From Cafeteria roenbergensis (Eukaryota > Sar > Bigyra > Bicosoecida > Cafeteriaceae): a stretch of 64,000 nt of DNA. The notes under the pieces are model-generated. The model saw only the letters and a program-made list of their open reading frames with translations. It was not told the origin of the DNA and ran no database searches. The position numbers and the translations under genes were made by a program. The stretch's first letter is position 1; each line of letters opens with the position of its first letter. This document shows, in pieces, positions 31,007 through 40,500 of the stretch. The stretch lies in contig VLTN01000003.1 in NCBI GenBank assembly GCA_008330645.1, positions 1,054,001 to 1,118,000 on the forward strand. Direction: 5' to 3'.

Positions 31007-31358
31007 AGGCCTCTCTGCTGGGACCGGCAGCGAGCTGGTCGGGGTCTGTGGTCCGATGCGCCGGTGAGTTTTTTTTTGCGAGTGATGCCAGGCTGTGTCC
31101 TGTTGTGCGTGTGAGCAGCTGCGTCAAATCGATCCGACTACCAATGTGCCAAAGCACGTGCTGTGACGCAAGCAGTGCACACGTGGGTCGCTCCAGCGTG
31201 TTCGGCGCTGCAGGCACGAATGTGAGGCATTGGCGGTACAAGATGCATGCCAGCATGGACTGGCCACCGCAGCCGGGGCAGCTGCTGGCTCGCTGGCGAC
31301 GTGGCGTGGGCCGGGCCGATGCGGGCTTGTCGGCGCTGCACCCCGTTGCGAGGCCACG
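31007..31358. other. convergent intergenic region
   Basis: 352 bp between the kinesin stop (+) and the armadillo-like stop (-). It contains a T run near 31069 and is less GC-rich than the genes. No gene is supported. Confidence 0.5.
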
Positions 31359-32801
31359 CTAGCCCACAGACACGGCTCCATGCGCATGCAGCAGCGGGAA
31401 TGCCAAGCCAACTCCAACGAGCTTGGTGAGAGTTGCAGTCGACCCGCCGGCCAGGGCCAGGACGGCTTCGAGGCCGGCCCGCTGCATGCGGTCGGTGCCT
31501 CGCTGCACTCCGCCGATGACCGACGTCCACAGAGCGCCCCCTCTCACAGGGGCGGCTCCGGGCTTGGCGCCGCCGGCTGGTGCAGCGTCCGCTGGCGGGA
31601 GCAACGCGCGGGCGGCCGCGGCCCGAAACGCCTCGCTTGCTCCAGCGTAGCGCTGAACGAGCAGCAGCACGGCCCACGACCTGCGAGCCATGGCGTCCCG
31701 CCGAGCGGCGGCCTCCCTCCGTGCGGCATCCGCTGCTGCGCGCGGTGCTGTGTCCGTGCCGGCCCGGCCACCCAGGCCGCTCGCAGCGGCCGCAGCGTCA
31801 ACGGCCCGACCCACCCCCGCACCTGCAACCTCACTGCGAGCGTGGTTGTAGGCGTCGCACGCCCCCGCCGCCAGCTCAACCAGTGCGTCAGCGCACCCTG
31901 TCGCTGCAAGCGCGTTGCCGAGTGACGTCGGCGCGTGCATCAGCACCTGTGCCGCCTCGGCGCGCAGCTCGATAGCCCCGGGAATGGACGCCGGGGGCAG
32001 CCCCGCGGGGGATCCGCGCACGACGGCCATGAGAACCATCCCGAGCCTGTCTAGGTCGCGGGCGCTGGCGGCCGAGCCGCCGCGCGGGCCGCAGCTGGCC
32101 GCAGCAGCCGCCGCCCCCTTGGGCCTTGCAGCTGCTGCACCACCGCCGGAGGACATCTCCCACCTCCCTATGACGCTGTCGCCGAGGGCGAAAAGCAGCT
32201 GCAGGCACGACGTTGCCGCAGTGGCGCCCGCCCCAGTGTACCGCGTGCGCGCCGTGTCTGCCGAGAGCGCGAGCCAGGCCAGGACCTCCGTCACGACGGG
32301 AATGAGCATTTCGGTCTCCAGCAACGCGTGTTTGAACTCGCCGTAGCGGCACGCCAGGCCCGTGAGCGAGTTCGCCGCCATGGCAACCGCACCCGAATCC
32401 CTCGTGCCTTGCATCGCGGAGACGAGCCTTTCGGGGTATCCTCCACCGACGAGCCTCGAAATTGCATCCGGGGACATAACGCATGCATTGTGCACGCACT
32501 TGATGGCGTGGACCTGGGCTTTGGAGGGGTGGAGCGCCTGCGCTATGAGGAACTCGAGCGGCTCCGGCGCGCCGAATGCCTCGTGAAGCCCCGAAAGTTG
32601 CATCGCCGACGACAGGGCGCGCAGCGCACATGCTGCGGCCTTTTCCTCCTCACTGCCTCGCGACTCGGTCGAGCAGAAGCGCTTGGCTTGTTGGAGCGCG
32701 CAGGTCGCAATTTCGGGCGCAGCCGCCGCGTCCTTGACCGGCCACACGCGAGTGAAGGCCTCCACCCAGTCCGCCGCCGGGGCGCTGTTGGCAGGCAGCA
32801 T
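31359..32801 (-). CDS. armadillo/HEAT-like alpha-solenoid protein of unknown function
   Basis: One exon, 480 residues. I do not recognise a specific family. The sequence is a series of amphipathic Ala/Leu-rich helices: HAIKCVHNACVMSP, then AMAANSLTGLACRYGEFKHA, then TSCLQLLFALGDSVIG, as expected of armadillo-type repeats that serve as protein-interaction scaffolds. A low-complexity Gly/Ala insert (residues about 215-245) and an Arg/Ala-rich segment (about 350-375) interrupt the helices. It has no signal peptide or membrane helix. The start is the first ATG of the frame and lies 131 bp from the divergent LAMTOR3 start, which supports it. Gene identity is likely real because the frame is long and has protein-like helix periodicity. 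Confidence 0.7.
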   Translation of the reverse strand: MLPANSAPAADWVEAFTRVWPVKDAAAAPEIATCALQQAKRFCSTESRGSEEEKAAACALRALSSAMQLSGLHEAFGAPEPLEFLIAQALHPSKAQVHAIKCVHNACVMSPDAISRLVGGGYPERLVSAMQGTRDSGAVAMAANSLTGLACRYGEFKHALLETEMLIPVVTEVLAWLALSADTARTRYTGAGATAATSCLQLLFALGDSVIGRWEMSSGGGAAAARPKGAAAAAASCGPRGGSAASARDLDRLGMVLMAVVRGSPAGLPPASIPGAIELRAEAAQVLMHAPTSLGNALAATGCADALVELAAGACDAYNHARSEVAGAGVGRAVDAAAAASGLGGRAGTDTAPRAAADAARREAAARRDAMARRSWAVLLLVQRYAGASEAFRAAAARALLPPADAAPAGGAKPGAAPVRGGALWTSVIGGVQRGTDRMQRAGLEAVLALAGGSTATLTKLVGVGLAFPLLHAHGAVSVG

Positions 32802-32932
32802 GCCCGCCCGCGGCCCACACTTGCTGCCGGCACGTGCGCTCTCGGCCAGCCCCAGCCGCGGCGAGTTGGTGATTTCCGGCAGAGCCTTGCTGCCAAGGCT
32901 CTAAGAAACAAAAACACTCGCACTCGGCGGAG
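32802..32932. promoter_or_regulatory. divergent promoter region, armadillo-like gene / LAMTOR3
   Basis: 131 bp between outward-facing starts. An AAGAAACAAAAAC stretch just upstream of LAMTOR3 is conspicuously A-rich for this genome. Confidence 0.5.
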
Positions 32933-33955
32933 ATGGAGACCTCCGGGGCTGTCGCGGCCGCTCCCAGAAGGGAGGTCACTGTTTCATCGTTTATCGACGA
33001 GGTTAGCTGGCCGTCGTTTCGGCGCCCGGCCTCGCGGCGTGGCCCCTTGTGCTGCAACTTGCGCTGCGCACCCCGGCTCGTCGTCCTCCCTCTGTCGGCT
33101 TCGCAGGATATCTCAGAGTCGATCAGGGATGTGTTGACCAAAGCTGTGCAGCGGTATGTCCTGCTCCGCGTCTGGGCCGGCGTGTTTCCCAAGGGCCGGC
33201 TGCGCAGGGGCGCGAGCTCGGCGTTGCTTCCATCCCGCCCTGACGTTCCCGGGCCGCAGGGTGCACGGGCTGCAGGCTGTTAGCGTCAGCAGCTGCTTCG
33301 GGCTCCCTATCGTTCGCGGTGAGTTCCGTGTTGCGTGGGCGAGACTCATCGTGGCGCAGTGGCCGGGCCCGCGCTCCAAGCCAGACTCCCAACACCTCCC
33401 TGGCCGTCTGCATTCCCGCCCGCCTTCCCCAATACTGACCCCGCACGCCCCGCACCTGTGCCCTCCCGTTTGCTGGACGCAGCCGTTGCCGCTGACGCGC
33501 CTGTGGAGACCGTGACGATCGCGGAGACGGTCTTCGCCCCCTGCTTCTTTGTGGCGTTTGAGACGGTGAGTGCGCCCAGACCGCGACGCCTTCGCCCTGG
33601 CGATTGCGAGACAAGGACCCCGCGGCAACCCCTTCGCCGCCTGGCACAGCCCCTCCGCGAGCGCTGCGCCCAGCAACGCTGCCATGTGCGGCGACCGTCC
33701 CTGCCTCGCTCGCTGAGCTGCTCACGTGTGTCGCAGGCTTCCAAGCTCCCCATCGGCGAAATGCGCTCTCTCTTGGTCGATTTCAAGGAAGTGACGCTAC
33801 TGCACGCAACCCTCGCTCCGCTGTCGCTGTGTCTGGTGGCTCACAAGCGCACCGACGCGGAGGCGCTGCAAACCGTTGCGGCAGAGCTCGTGGCCGCACT
33901 GGGCCCCATGAAGGCGGCAGCGGAGATGCTCACCTCTCGGCGGGACGACGAGTGA
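32933..33955 (+). CDS. LAMTOR3: Ragulator complex protein LAMTOR3 (MP1), roadblock fold
   Basis: Five exons, 32933-33001, 33107-33153, 33260-33318, 33483-33565 and 33737-33955, splice with phases 0, 2, 1 and 0 into 158 residues (human 124). After splicing the roadblock fold reads continuously: an initial helix ISESIRDVLTKAV, then VHGLQAVSVS, GLPIVR, a strand ending FVAFET, then ASKLPIG, a VTLLHATLAPLSLCLVAH strand pair and a final helix, matching human MP1 element by element. LAMTOR3 pairs with LAMTOR2 in the Ragulator scaffold that anchors Rag GTPases and mTORC1 at the lysosome, and it also scaffolds MEK/ERK in animals. Introns 1 and 2 use the less usual donors GTTAGC and GTATGT. It has an N-terminal extension of about 20 residues. 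Confidence 0.85.
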
Positions 33956-34355
33956 GACGGCGGCGGCCCGCGGCATCCTCCACTGACGACGGGACGCAGC
34001 GCGCCGCAGCGCGCAGCAGGGCGCCAGCAGCTGTGATGCGCGGGTGCGGCGCGCGCTACATGCCCGCCCCGCCATCCAAACCTATGCATGCATGCACGCA
34101 CATCGGCACGCGCTGCCCCCGAGCGCGACGGCACGCGCAGCACGCATGCGCGGCGGCAAGCGCTGCACGCGCTGCACGCGCTGAGTCCCCGCCGCCGGCG
34201 CCGCACTCCCACGCACCCCACGCGCACGAGCGACCCCATCCTCGCTCCAGCAAGCGTACCGCACAGCGCCGTGGCCTCTGCGCAAGCACGTGGCGCGGCC
34301 TGTGCCGGCCGCGCCTGCCAAGCGGGTTTTCCGCCCGCCATGCCGAGGTCGGCGC
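33956..34355. other. convergent intergenic region
   Basis: 400 bp between LAMTOR3 (+) and DNAAF6 (-) stops. It has a GCATGCATGCACGCAC stretch near 34085 and GCTGCACGC triplets near 34165. No gene is supported. Confidence 0.5.
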
Positions 34356-35077
34356 CTAGTCCTCGAGCTCCCAGAGCTCCTTGCGGTCCACGCGCAGGAC
34401 CACCTCAAGCATGCTCTTGGAAGCAATCCACCTGGCCTTGCCGTCCTCGTGCTTGACCCGGTGGGGGAGGTAGGTTGCCAGGCGGAACTTTGGCGAGCGC
34501 ACGACGATGGCCTGCGGCTTCACGTCAAGGTCCACCTCGGACACTGCCTCGCCGGGCAGCTTCACGCGCACCACGAGAAAGTCGCACTTTGCCGACGAGG
34601 GGTCCTTGTCCCCCATGCCGAGATACATGTCCTCCGAGGTCACGTCCTGGCGAAGCAAAAACTCATACTCGGGCCGTGAGCGCCCGTCCTCCGCGTGAGC
34701 GTCCTCCTCCGCAAGGTCATCCGCTGTAGGCACCTCGTCTGTGTCCCAGATGTCCTTGGGGTCGCGGGCCTTCTTTGGGGCCGCAGAGGCGGCAGCTGCT
34801 GCAGGCGCACCGGCCGGCCTTCGGCCGATGTCAGCCGGGCCAAGCGCCGCCGCAGAACCGGGCGCGGGGCGATGCTGCGGCGCGGAGGCAGGGTACTCGC
34901 GCAGCACCACGGGGTCGGAGCGCCGCTGGTTCGTGCGTAGCGCTGGCTTGGGATGGACGCGCCCCGGCAAACGGGCAACTGCTGCGGGCCGGGCTGTGAC
35001 CGCCCGCCGCCCCTGGCGCTCACCTCCGCATCCTTGTCGGAGCCCGAAATGAGCGTGCTGAGAGCTGCGAGGTCCAT
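34356..35077 (-). CDS. DNAAF6: dynein axonemal assembly factor 6 (PIH1D3, CS domain)
   Basis: Exons 35077-35024 and 34925-34356 (98-bp intron) give 207 residues; human PIH1D3 is 214. DNAAF6 is a cytoplasmic co-chaperone that works with HSP90 and R2TP to preassemble axonemal dynein arms. The family hallmarks are in order: DIWDTDEVP, then PEYEFLLRQDVTSEDMYLGM, KDPSSAKCDFLVVRVKLPGE and a C-terminal CS-domain beta sandwich ending in LEVVLRVDRKE. The first exon carries the short N-terminal helix (DLAALSTLISGSDKDAE) that the family also has. The acceptor is CCAG, one of three here not ending GCAG, so the exon 2 boundary may shift by a few codons. Its presence implies outer or inner dynein arms, consistent with CFAP52. 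Confidence 0.93.
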
Positions 35078-35193
35078 CCTCGGCGCCGCGGGCCCCGCTT
35101 CGATGTGCCCCCGGAGCGCCGCTGCCACTGTGGCCGCGAGGCAGAGCCGCGAGCAGTGTTGGCAGCTTTCGGAACACACAGTGGAATTCAGCC

Positions 35194-37156
35194 TCACACA
35201 ATAACACCTGCCATGGCAGTGGCCGTAAACTCTTCGTCGTCGTCATCGCCGTCGTCAATCGCGAACGCGCCATCTGCAGGCACCGCCAGGGAGTAGCCTG
35301 AGGCGCCGTGTCCGGCGCCAAGGTCGCCGTCCACAAGCAGATCGCCCAAGTCGCTGTCGCTGGTGCCCCCGGACACCGACCGCGGCCTCGCCGCTGCCGC
35401 TGTGGCGCCCGCAATCACGGCCGCCGCCTCCGCGTCCTGCATCGACCCCAGCACGCCGCTCATCTCCAGCTCTGCGCGCCGCCCGCCCTTCGCGACGAAG
35501 CGCGGGACGCCGTCGTCGTCCAGGCTCGAGTCGCTGCCCAGGCTGACCTCGTCCCCGCGGTCGTCGGCCTGCGGGAGCTCCTCTGCGTCGCCGGCGGCGT
35601 TGCCCTGCGCCCGAAGCAGCACCCCGATGCCCGCCAGCGTGAGGGCGGTGCCGAAGACGAAGCACCCCTGCTGCACGCCCGTGAGCCCGCCCCACTCCGC
35701 AAAGTAGGTGAGGCCGCTCAGGGTGGAGGCCAGGATCCAGACGCTCTGGTACACTGGGATCATGGTCAGCGCCGGGAACTCTGCCAGCCCGGCGTTGAGC
35801 ACCCGCAGCTGCGTCAGCAGCAGCAGCGCCGTGAGCCCCCCCACAAGCCACGGCGCCGCGCTCAGCATCGACGCCGCTCCCACCATTGCCGCCTTGATGA
35901 TCTCCACGGTGGCCTTGGCGAACACGACGCTCTGCCCGCCCATGGCGCCGGCGAGCATGCCGTAGGCAAAAACCTTCCACCCGGGCCGCCGGCCTCTGGT
36001 CCTCCACAGGGCAGCCCCGGAAACTGCCATCGCGACGCAGGTCAGCAGCAAGTACGCGACGGCCTCGGGAGCGAAGAAGAGCTGCGCGATGCGCTCCACC
36101 GTGTACAACGGCGTGGCGTGGGAGCTGAAGATGACTGCGAGCGTGACGCCTGCGAAGATGACGCCCGTCGCGATGATGTTGGCGCGGTCCACTACCTCCG
36201 CGTGCAGCCACCTGGCGATGAGCATGTTCCACACCAGCGTCAGGGCTGCAAGGGGCGCCAGAAGCGACATGGGCGCGAGCCCGAACGCGACAAAGTCAAA
36301 CACCGACCCGCAAGTCATCGTGCAGCAGCCGAAGACCCACAGCGGCTGCCGGTGCAGCGGCTTGCGGCTTCCCTTGTGAAGCTCGATGCTGCGCTTCTGC
36401 AGGTTCAGGCCCAGGGCGGCCATGAAGCTGAACGCAAAGTTGATGGCCAGTCCGAGCGCCCACATGCCGTACGACGCGCCTGCGGAGCGGACAGACGAAA
36501 GTACCGGAGCGCGGCTGAAGCAGTGGCAGCACATGTGGCAGCAGCGCGAGCCAGAGCAGCGGCTGCGGGCGGGGCGCCCGTTCGGGAGCTGCTCGCCGCG
36601 ACAATTGAAGCTGACGCTGTGGCCCTCGCAGCACGCTGCAGCCGGGCCAGAGCGGCACCGGGCGGGCGGCGGCAGGGGGCATAGACAGGGCCGTCGTGGG
36701 CTGCCCGGCTCCGCCGACTGAAGCATGCGGGCGCTGCGGCGCACCTGTGTAGTCCGCGTCGAAGCAGTTCTCCGCGGCGGTTCCCAGGGGCAAAGAGGCA
36801 GGCGAGCAGGCTGCGAGGGCCTCGGGCGCTGAGCAAGCCTGGGACATGACGTCGGCGCACGACACCTGGCACAGCTGCCGGACGTCCTTGGAGAACTCGC
36901 ACGCCGGAAAGGCCGCCAGGCAAGCCGCGCGCCGCCCAGTGAAGCAGCCGAGCAGCCCCGAGGCATTGGCAAATTGCTGCGCTTCGGCGTCCGCCTTGGC
37001 GGCGTCCTCAGAGCACGATCGGTACTCCACGACGCCTGCGCAGAACGAGAGGCCCTCTGGGATTGCGCACTCCGTGGGGCACTGCTCGCCCGCCCGGGCA
37101 AGCGAAGCGACGGCCGCCAAGACGGCCGCTTGCAGGAGCCAGAGAGCGCGAGGCAT
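35194..37156 (-). CDS. NIPA-type magnesium transporter with secreted cysteine-rich N-terminal domain
   Basis: Exons 37156-36745 and 36479-35194 (GTGCGC donor, phase 1) encode 565 residues. Residues 1-22 are a clear signal peptide ending ARA. Residues 23-137 contain 12 cysteines, with a CFTGRRAACLAAFPACE core and a LCQVSCADVMSQAC motif reminiscent of a Frizzled-like cysteine-rich domain. Exon 2 is the NIPA/DUF803 fold: GLNLQKRSIELHK after the first helix, APLAALTLVWNMLIARWL, MGGQSVVFAKATVEIIK, and a final ALTLAGIGVLL helix, eight or nine membrane segments in all. NIPA proteins move Mg2+ across endosomal or plasma membranes. The tail is acidic and cytosolic. An alternative acceptor near 36613 would add about 45 Cys-rich residues before the first helix. 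The lumenal domain is unlike animal NIPA1-4. Confidence 0.85.
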
Positions 37157-37501
37157 TGTTGCGCGTTCCAGCGGGCTGCTGGGCCGCAATCTCCGCAGCA
37201 CGCCGCAGCTGGAAGGCGCAACACGTGTGCTTCGGCGGGAGCAGGCTTCACTGGGCTGCTGCCCTTGGCCTCGCGGAGTGCGCGCTGTTCGAGTGGGTGC
37301 GCTATTCGGGAAACGCGTGCTGCAGAGCGCTCCGGAAAAATTCGCGACGCACTGCCGCATGGCGCGTGGTGGCACTCAGCATGCACGCAGCCGGCCCCGC
37401 GCTTCGCCGCCAACGTCGCTGCCACGACTCACAAGCGAACGCTGAGGGTGGTCGGCGCCCTTGGGCAAACGCGCAGGCTTCGGGCGACGAGTCGTCGCCC
37501 G
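37157..37501. other. intergenic region between two minus-strand genes
   Basis: 345 bp between the NIPA-type start and the stop of the EF-hand/WD gene. It must hold the promoter of the former and the 3' end of the latter. I see no gene or named motif. Confidence 0.5.
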
Positions 37502-40500
37502 TCATCGCGCTGGGCGAACGCTCGCGAGCTTGGTCTGGCTCGCTGCCTCCGCCAAGCGCCTCGTTGCAATGGTCTGCTCCTTGTGGAACTTCTTTCCGAA
37601 CACGTGAAGAGACCGGAACTGCTTTGCGGACGGCTGGGGGAAGGCTGCGCGCAGCAGCTCCGAGAGCGACACCGAGCCTGACCCGTCAGTGTCCAGCGTT
37701 CGGAACAGGCTGCGGGTGAACTGCGTGAGCTGGGTGCCCTCTACCACTGAGTTGTGCAAAAACTTGTCCACAGTGACCTCTCCAAGTCCGTCCTTGTCCA
37801 TCTCCAAGAACAGGCGGACGACGCTTCGCACCTGGCTGCGCGAAACCGGCCCGAACGTGACCGGCAACCCGTCGGCTGCAATCGGGTTCACGCGCCCGTA
37901 CGAGGCCCACAGCTCACGACGAGACATGCGCTCCCGGCTTCCTCCCTGGCTCGCTGCGGACGCCGCGGCTTGCTCGGAGCTGGCGACTTCCGAGCCGTGT
38001 GGCTTCGCGGCCGGCAGGACCTTGGCCGCCGAGGCTGCATCCTCGCCTGCCAACCGTAGGCGTCTCGCGCCCACAGCGGAATGCGGTCTCCCCTTCGCCG
38101 TGGGCCTGGTGCTCCCTCTGTCGTGCCCGCGCGCCGACACCGACCCGGACGCCAAGGAAGTGGCGCTAGCCTTGCCGACAAGGGGCAGAGCCGATGCTCG
38201 CCCGGACCTGGCTTGGTCGACTTCAGGCCCTGCACAGTCCGCCCGTGCCTCTTGCTGGGAGGCGACACTTCCGCCCGGCGAAGTGCTGCCTGGCGCAGCG
38301 AAGGCGACTGGCACGGCCGCTGTTGTTGATCTTGCCGACGGCGAGGCGCCCGCGCCACCGGCGGAACTGCGCGCCAAAGCCAGCGCCGGCACTCTTGAAG
38401 TTGCCGAGTGCGGCCTTGAGAGCGGGCGCACGAGGCGCGCTGTCTCCGAAGCCGCGTGCAGCTCCCTGGTCTGTGTCATCCGCGCTCTCGCATCCCGCAG
38501 GAGTCGCTCGACGTCAGCGGCGCTTGACTGTTGCGCGGCAGCTGCCTTGACCTGGGACCTTGCCGTGAACGGCCTCGGGAGCGCAGCTCGCCCAGCCAGT
38601 GCAGTCCCTCGGCCACTGTTGGCCAGCCTTGGCAGCGCGCTGATCGGGCGAGTGGCTCGCCTGGCCCGCAGCGCCGCGCCTTCGGGCACAACAATTGCGG
38701 GCGGCGTCCACTGCGTCTGCACTGCTGCGGCCGGTGGCCCGTCCAAAGCCCGTCTGAACCTTGCCCTTGTGGCGAACAGCGGCGCCGCCGCCGGCTCGAG
38801 GACACCCTCGCAGTCGTCGGCCTCCTCCTCCTCCTCCTCCTCCTCCTCCTCCTCCTCCTCGCGAATGAGCTCTCCGTCCCCGTCGTCAGGCGCTTGCGGG
38901 CTGCACGTCGGTGGCGAGGCTTCCTGATGGCGTGGGGCGTCAGCATTGCTGCCCGAGCTGTCGCTGGTTTTTCCCGTGACGATGACCGCCGACGAGGCCC
39001 GCGCCTCCTGCCTGCCCTTTGTAGTTGTGAGATCCGCACATACCGACCCTTGGACGCCGCGCTGCTGCTGGCGCTCGCTTGAAGCGGTAAGTGCTGCGCT
39101 CCGCAGCGACGCGGCACTCTTTGCCTCCGCCGTAAAGTGCGTGTACTTGGAAATCATTCGCACCGGCAACGTCGCCCGCAGGAGCGAAACGTCTGCTGCC
39201 GCCATGTCGGCCGAGGTCACAGATATGCCTTCGAGGCGCGCTGCTTGTGCTGTGGCAGGACCCCGCGCCTGACGATCGGTCGCCGCGCGGGCGGACACGC
39301 GAAGGCGCGACTCCACTGCAGCGTCGCGCGCCTCCTTTGCCAAGGCTTGCTCCGCGGCCTCGATCTCGGCGAACGCCTTTAGGACCTCGGCTGTGCCTTC
39401 CTCCACGCGGCTTGGGTCTGGAGGGAGGCGAGCAGCTGAAGCAAGGCGGGACTCGTGGTGCGAGACGATCAAGTCGGACACCGTGCGCGCACGAGATGCC
39501 CGCCTCGCTGCGGCGGCCAGCGGCGCTGGAAGCGGCCTGCGCTTCTTCAAAGCCTCTGCCGCAGCGGGAAGGTCAGCTGCCTGGGCCGCGATCGCCGCGT
39601 CTCTGATGTCCTGCATCGAAGCCGTGCCGAACCCCGGGGCCACTGCCACGGGCCCGGCTTCAGTGCGGGCCGACGTGGGAGTGCGAGGCTCTTCGTCTGC
39701 GTCGTCGCCAAGCGTGGATAGCGAAGGTCGTCGCTCACTTGCGCGGCTTGGGCTGTCGGCTTGCTCGCCCGACTCCTCGGGGCGGAGGGCGTGGTCTTCG
39801 TGCTGGGAGCCGAACGGCTCGGGCTTGTCCTGGGCTGGCTTGCGCCGACTGAGCCCCTGGTCGACCCCGGCACCGAGCTTTCGAGACAAGTCTTCCGACC
39901 GGAGACTGTGCCGCATTGCGTCACCCTGCGCGATGGCGAACCGATCGGCCCCGGTGTCGAACTGGGCCACGTCCGCGTCGGCCCCGACGACCTTCCAGAG
40001 CTCCCTGGCCAGCGGGGACTTGGGGCCGGCCGCGCCGGGCACCACTTTGCCGAGCACACGTTGCGCCCTGGCGCGAAGCGGGGCGAGCCTGTTCGCCTCG
40101 TCGACTGGGAACACCCACGGGCATTCCGACTTGTCCAAGTTCATCTCCCGAAGCGAGCGCTCCTCGTCTTCGGCGTCCTTCTCCGCAAGCGGCACGAGTG
40201 GCGACCGCGAGGGCCGAGCAGCCCTCGGCGGGACGCACATGGCAACGCCGATCGGGCTGCCCTCGACTGACCAAAGCCGAACGCTTCCATCTTGCGAGCT
40301 GGAGACGATGGCAGGTGGGGATGCGATGAAGCGTAGGAACGTGATGTAGTTGTTGTGTCCGGTGAACTCGACGCGCGGCCGGAGCCGGGGCAGCCGACGC
40401 CCGTTCAGGAACGCCGATCTGCCAACCTTGGCTGCTGAGCTGACCTCGGCGCTTGGCGACGAGGCTCCGCCGCTCAAGCACGCAGCCGCGGCGCGCTCGA

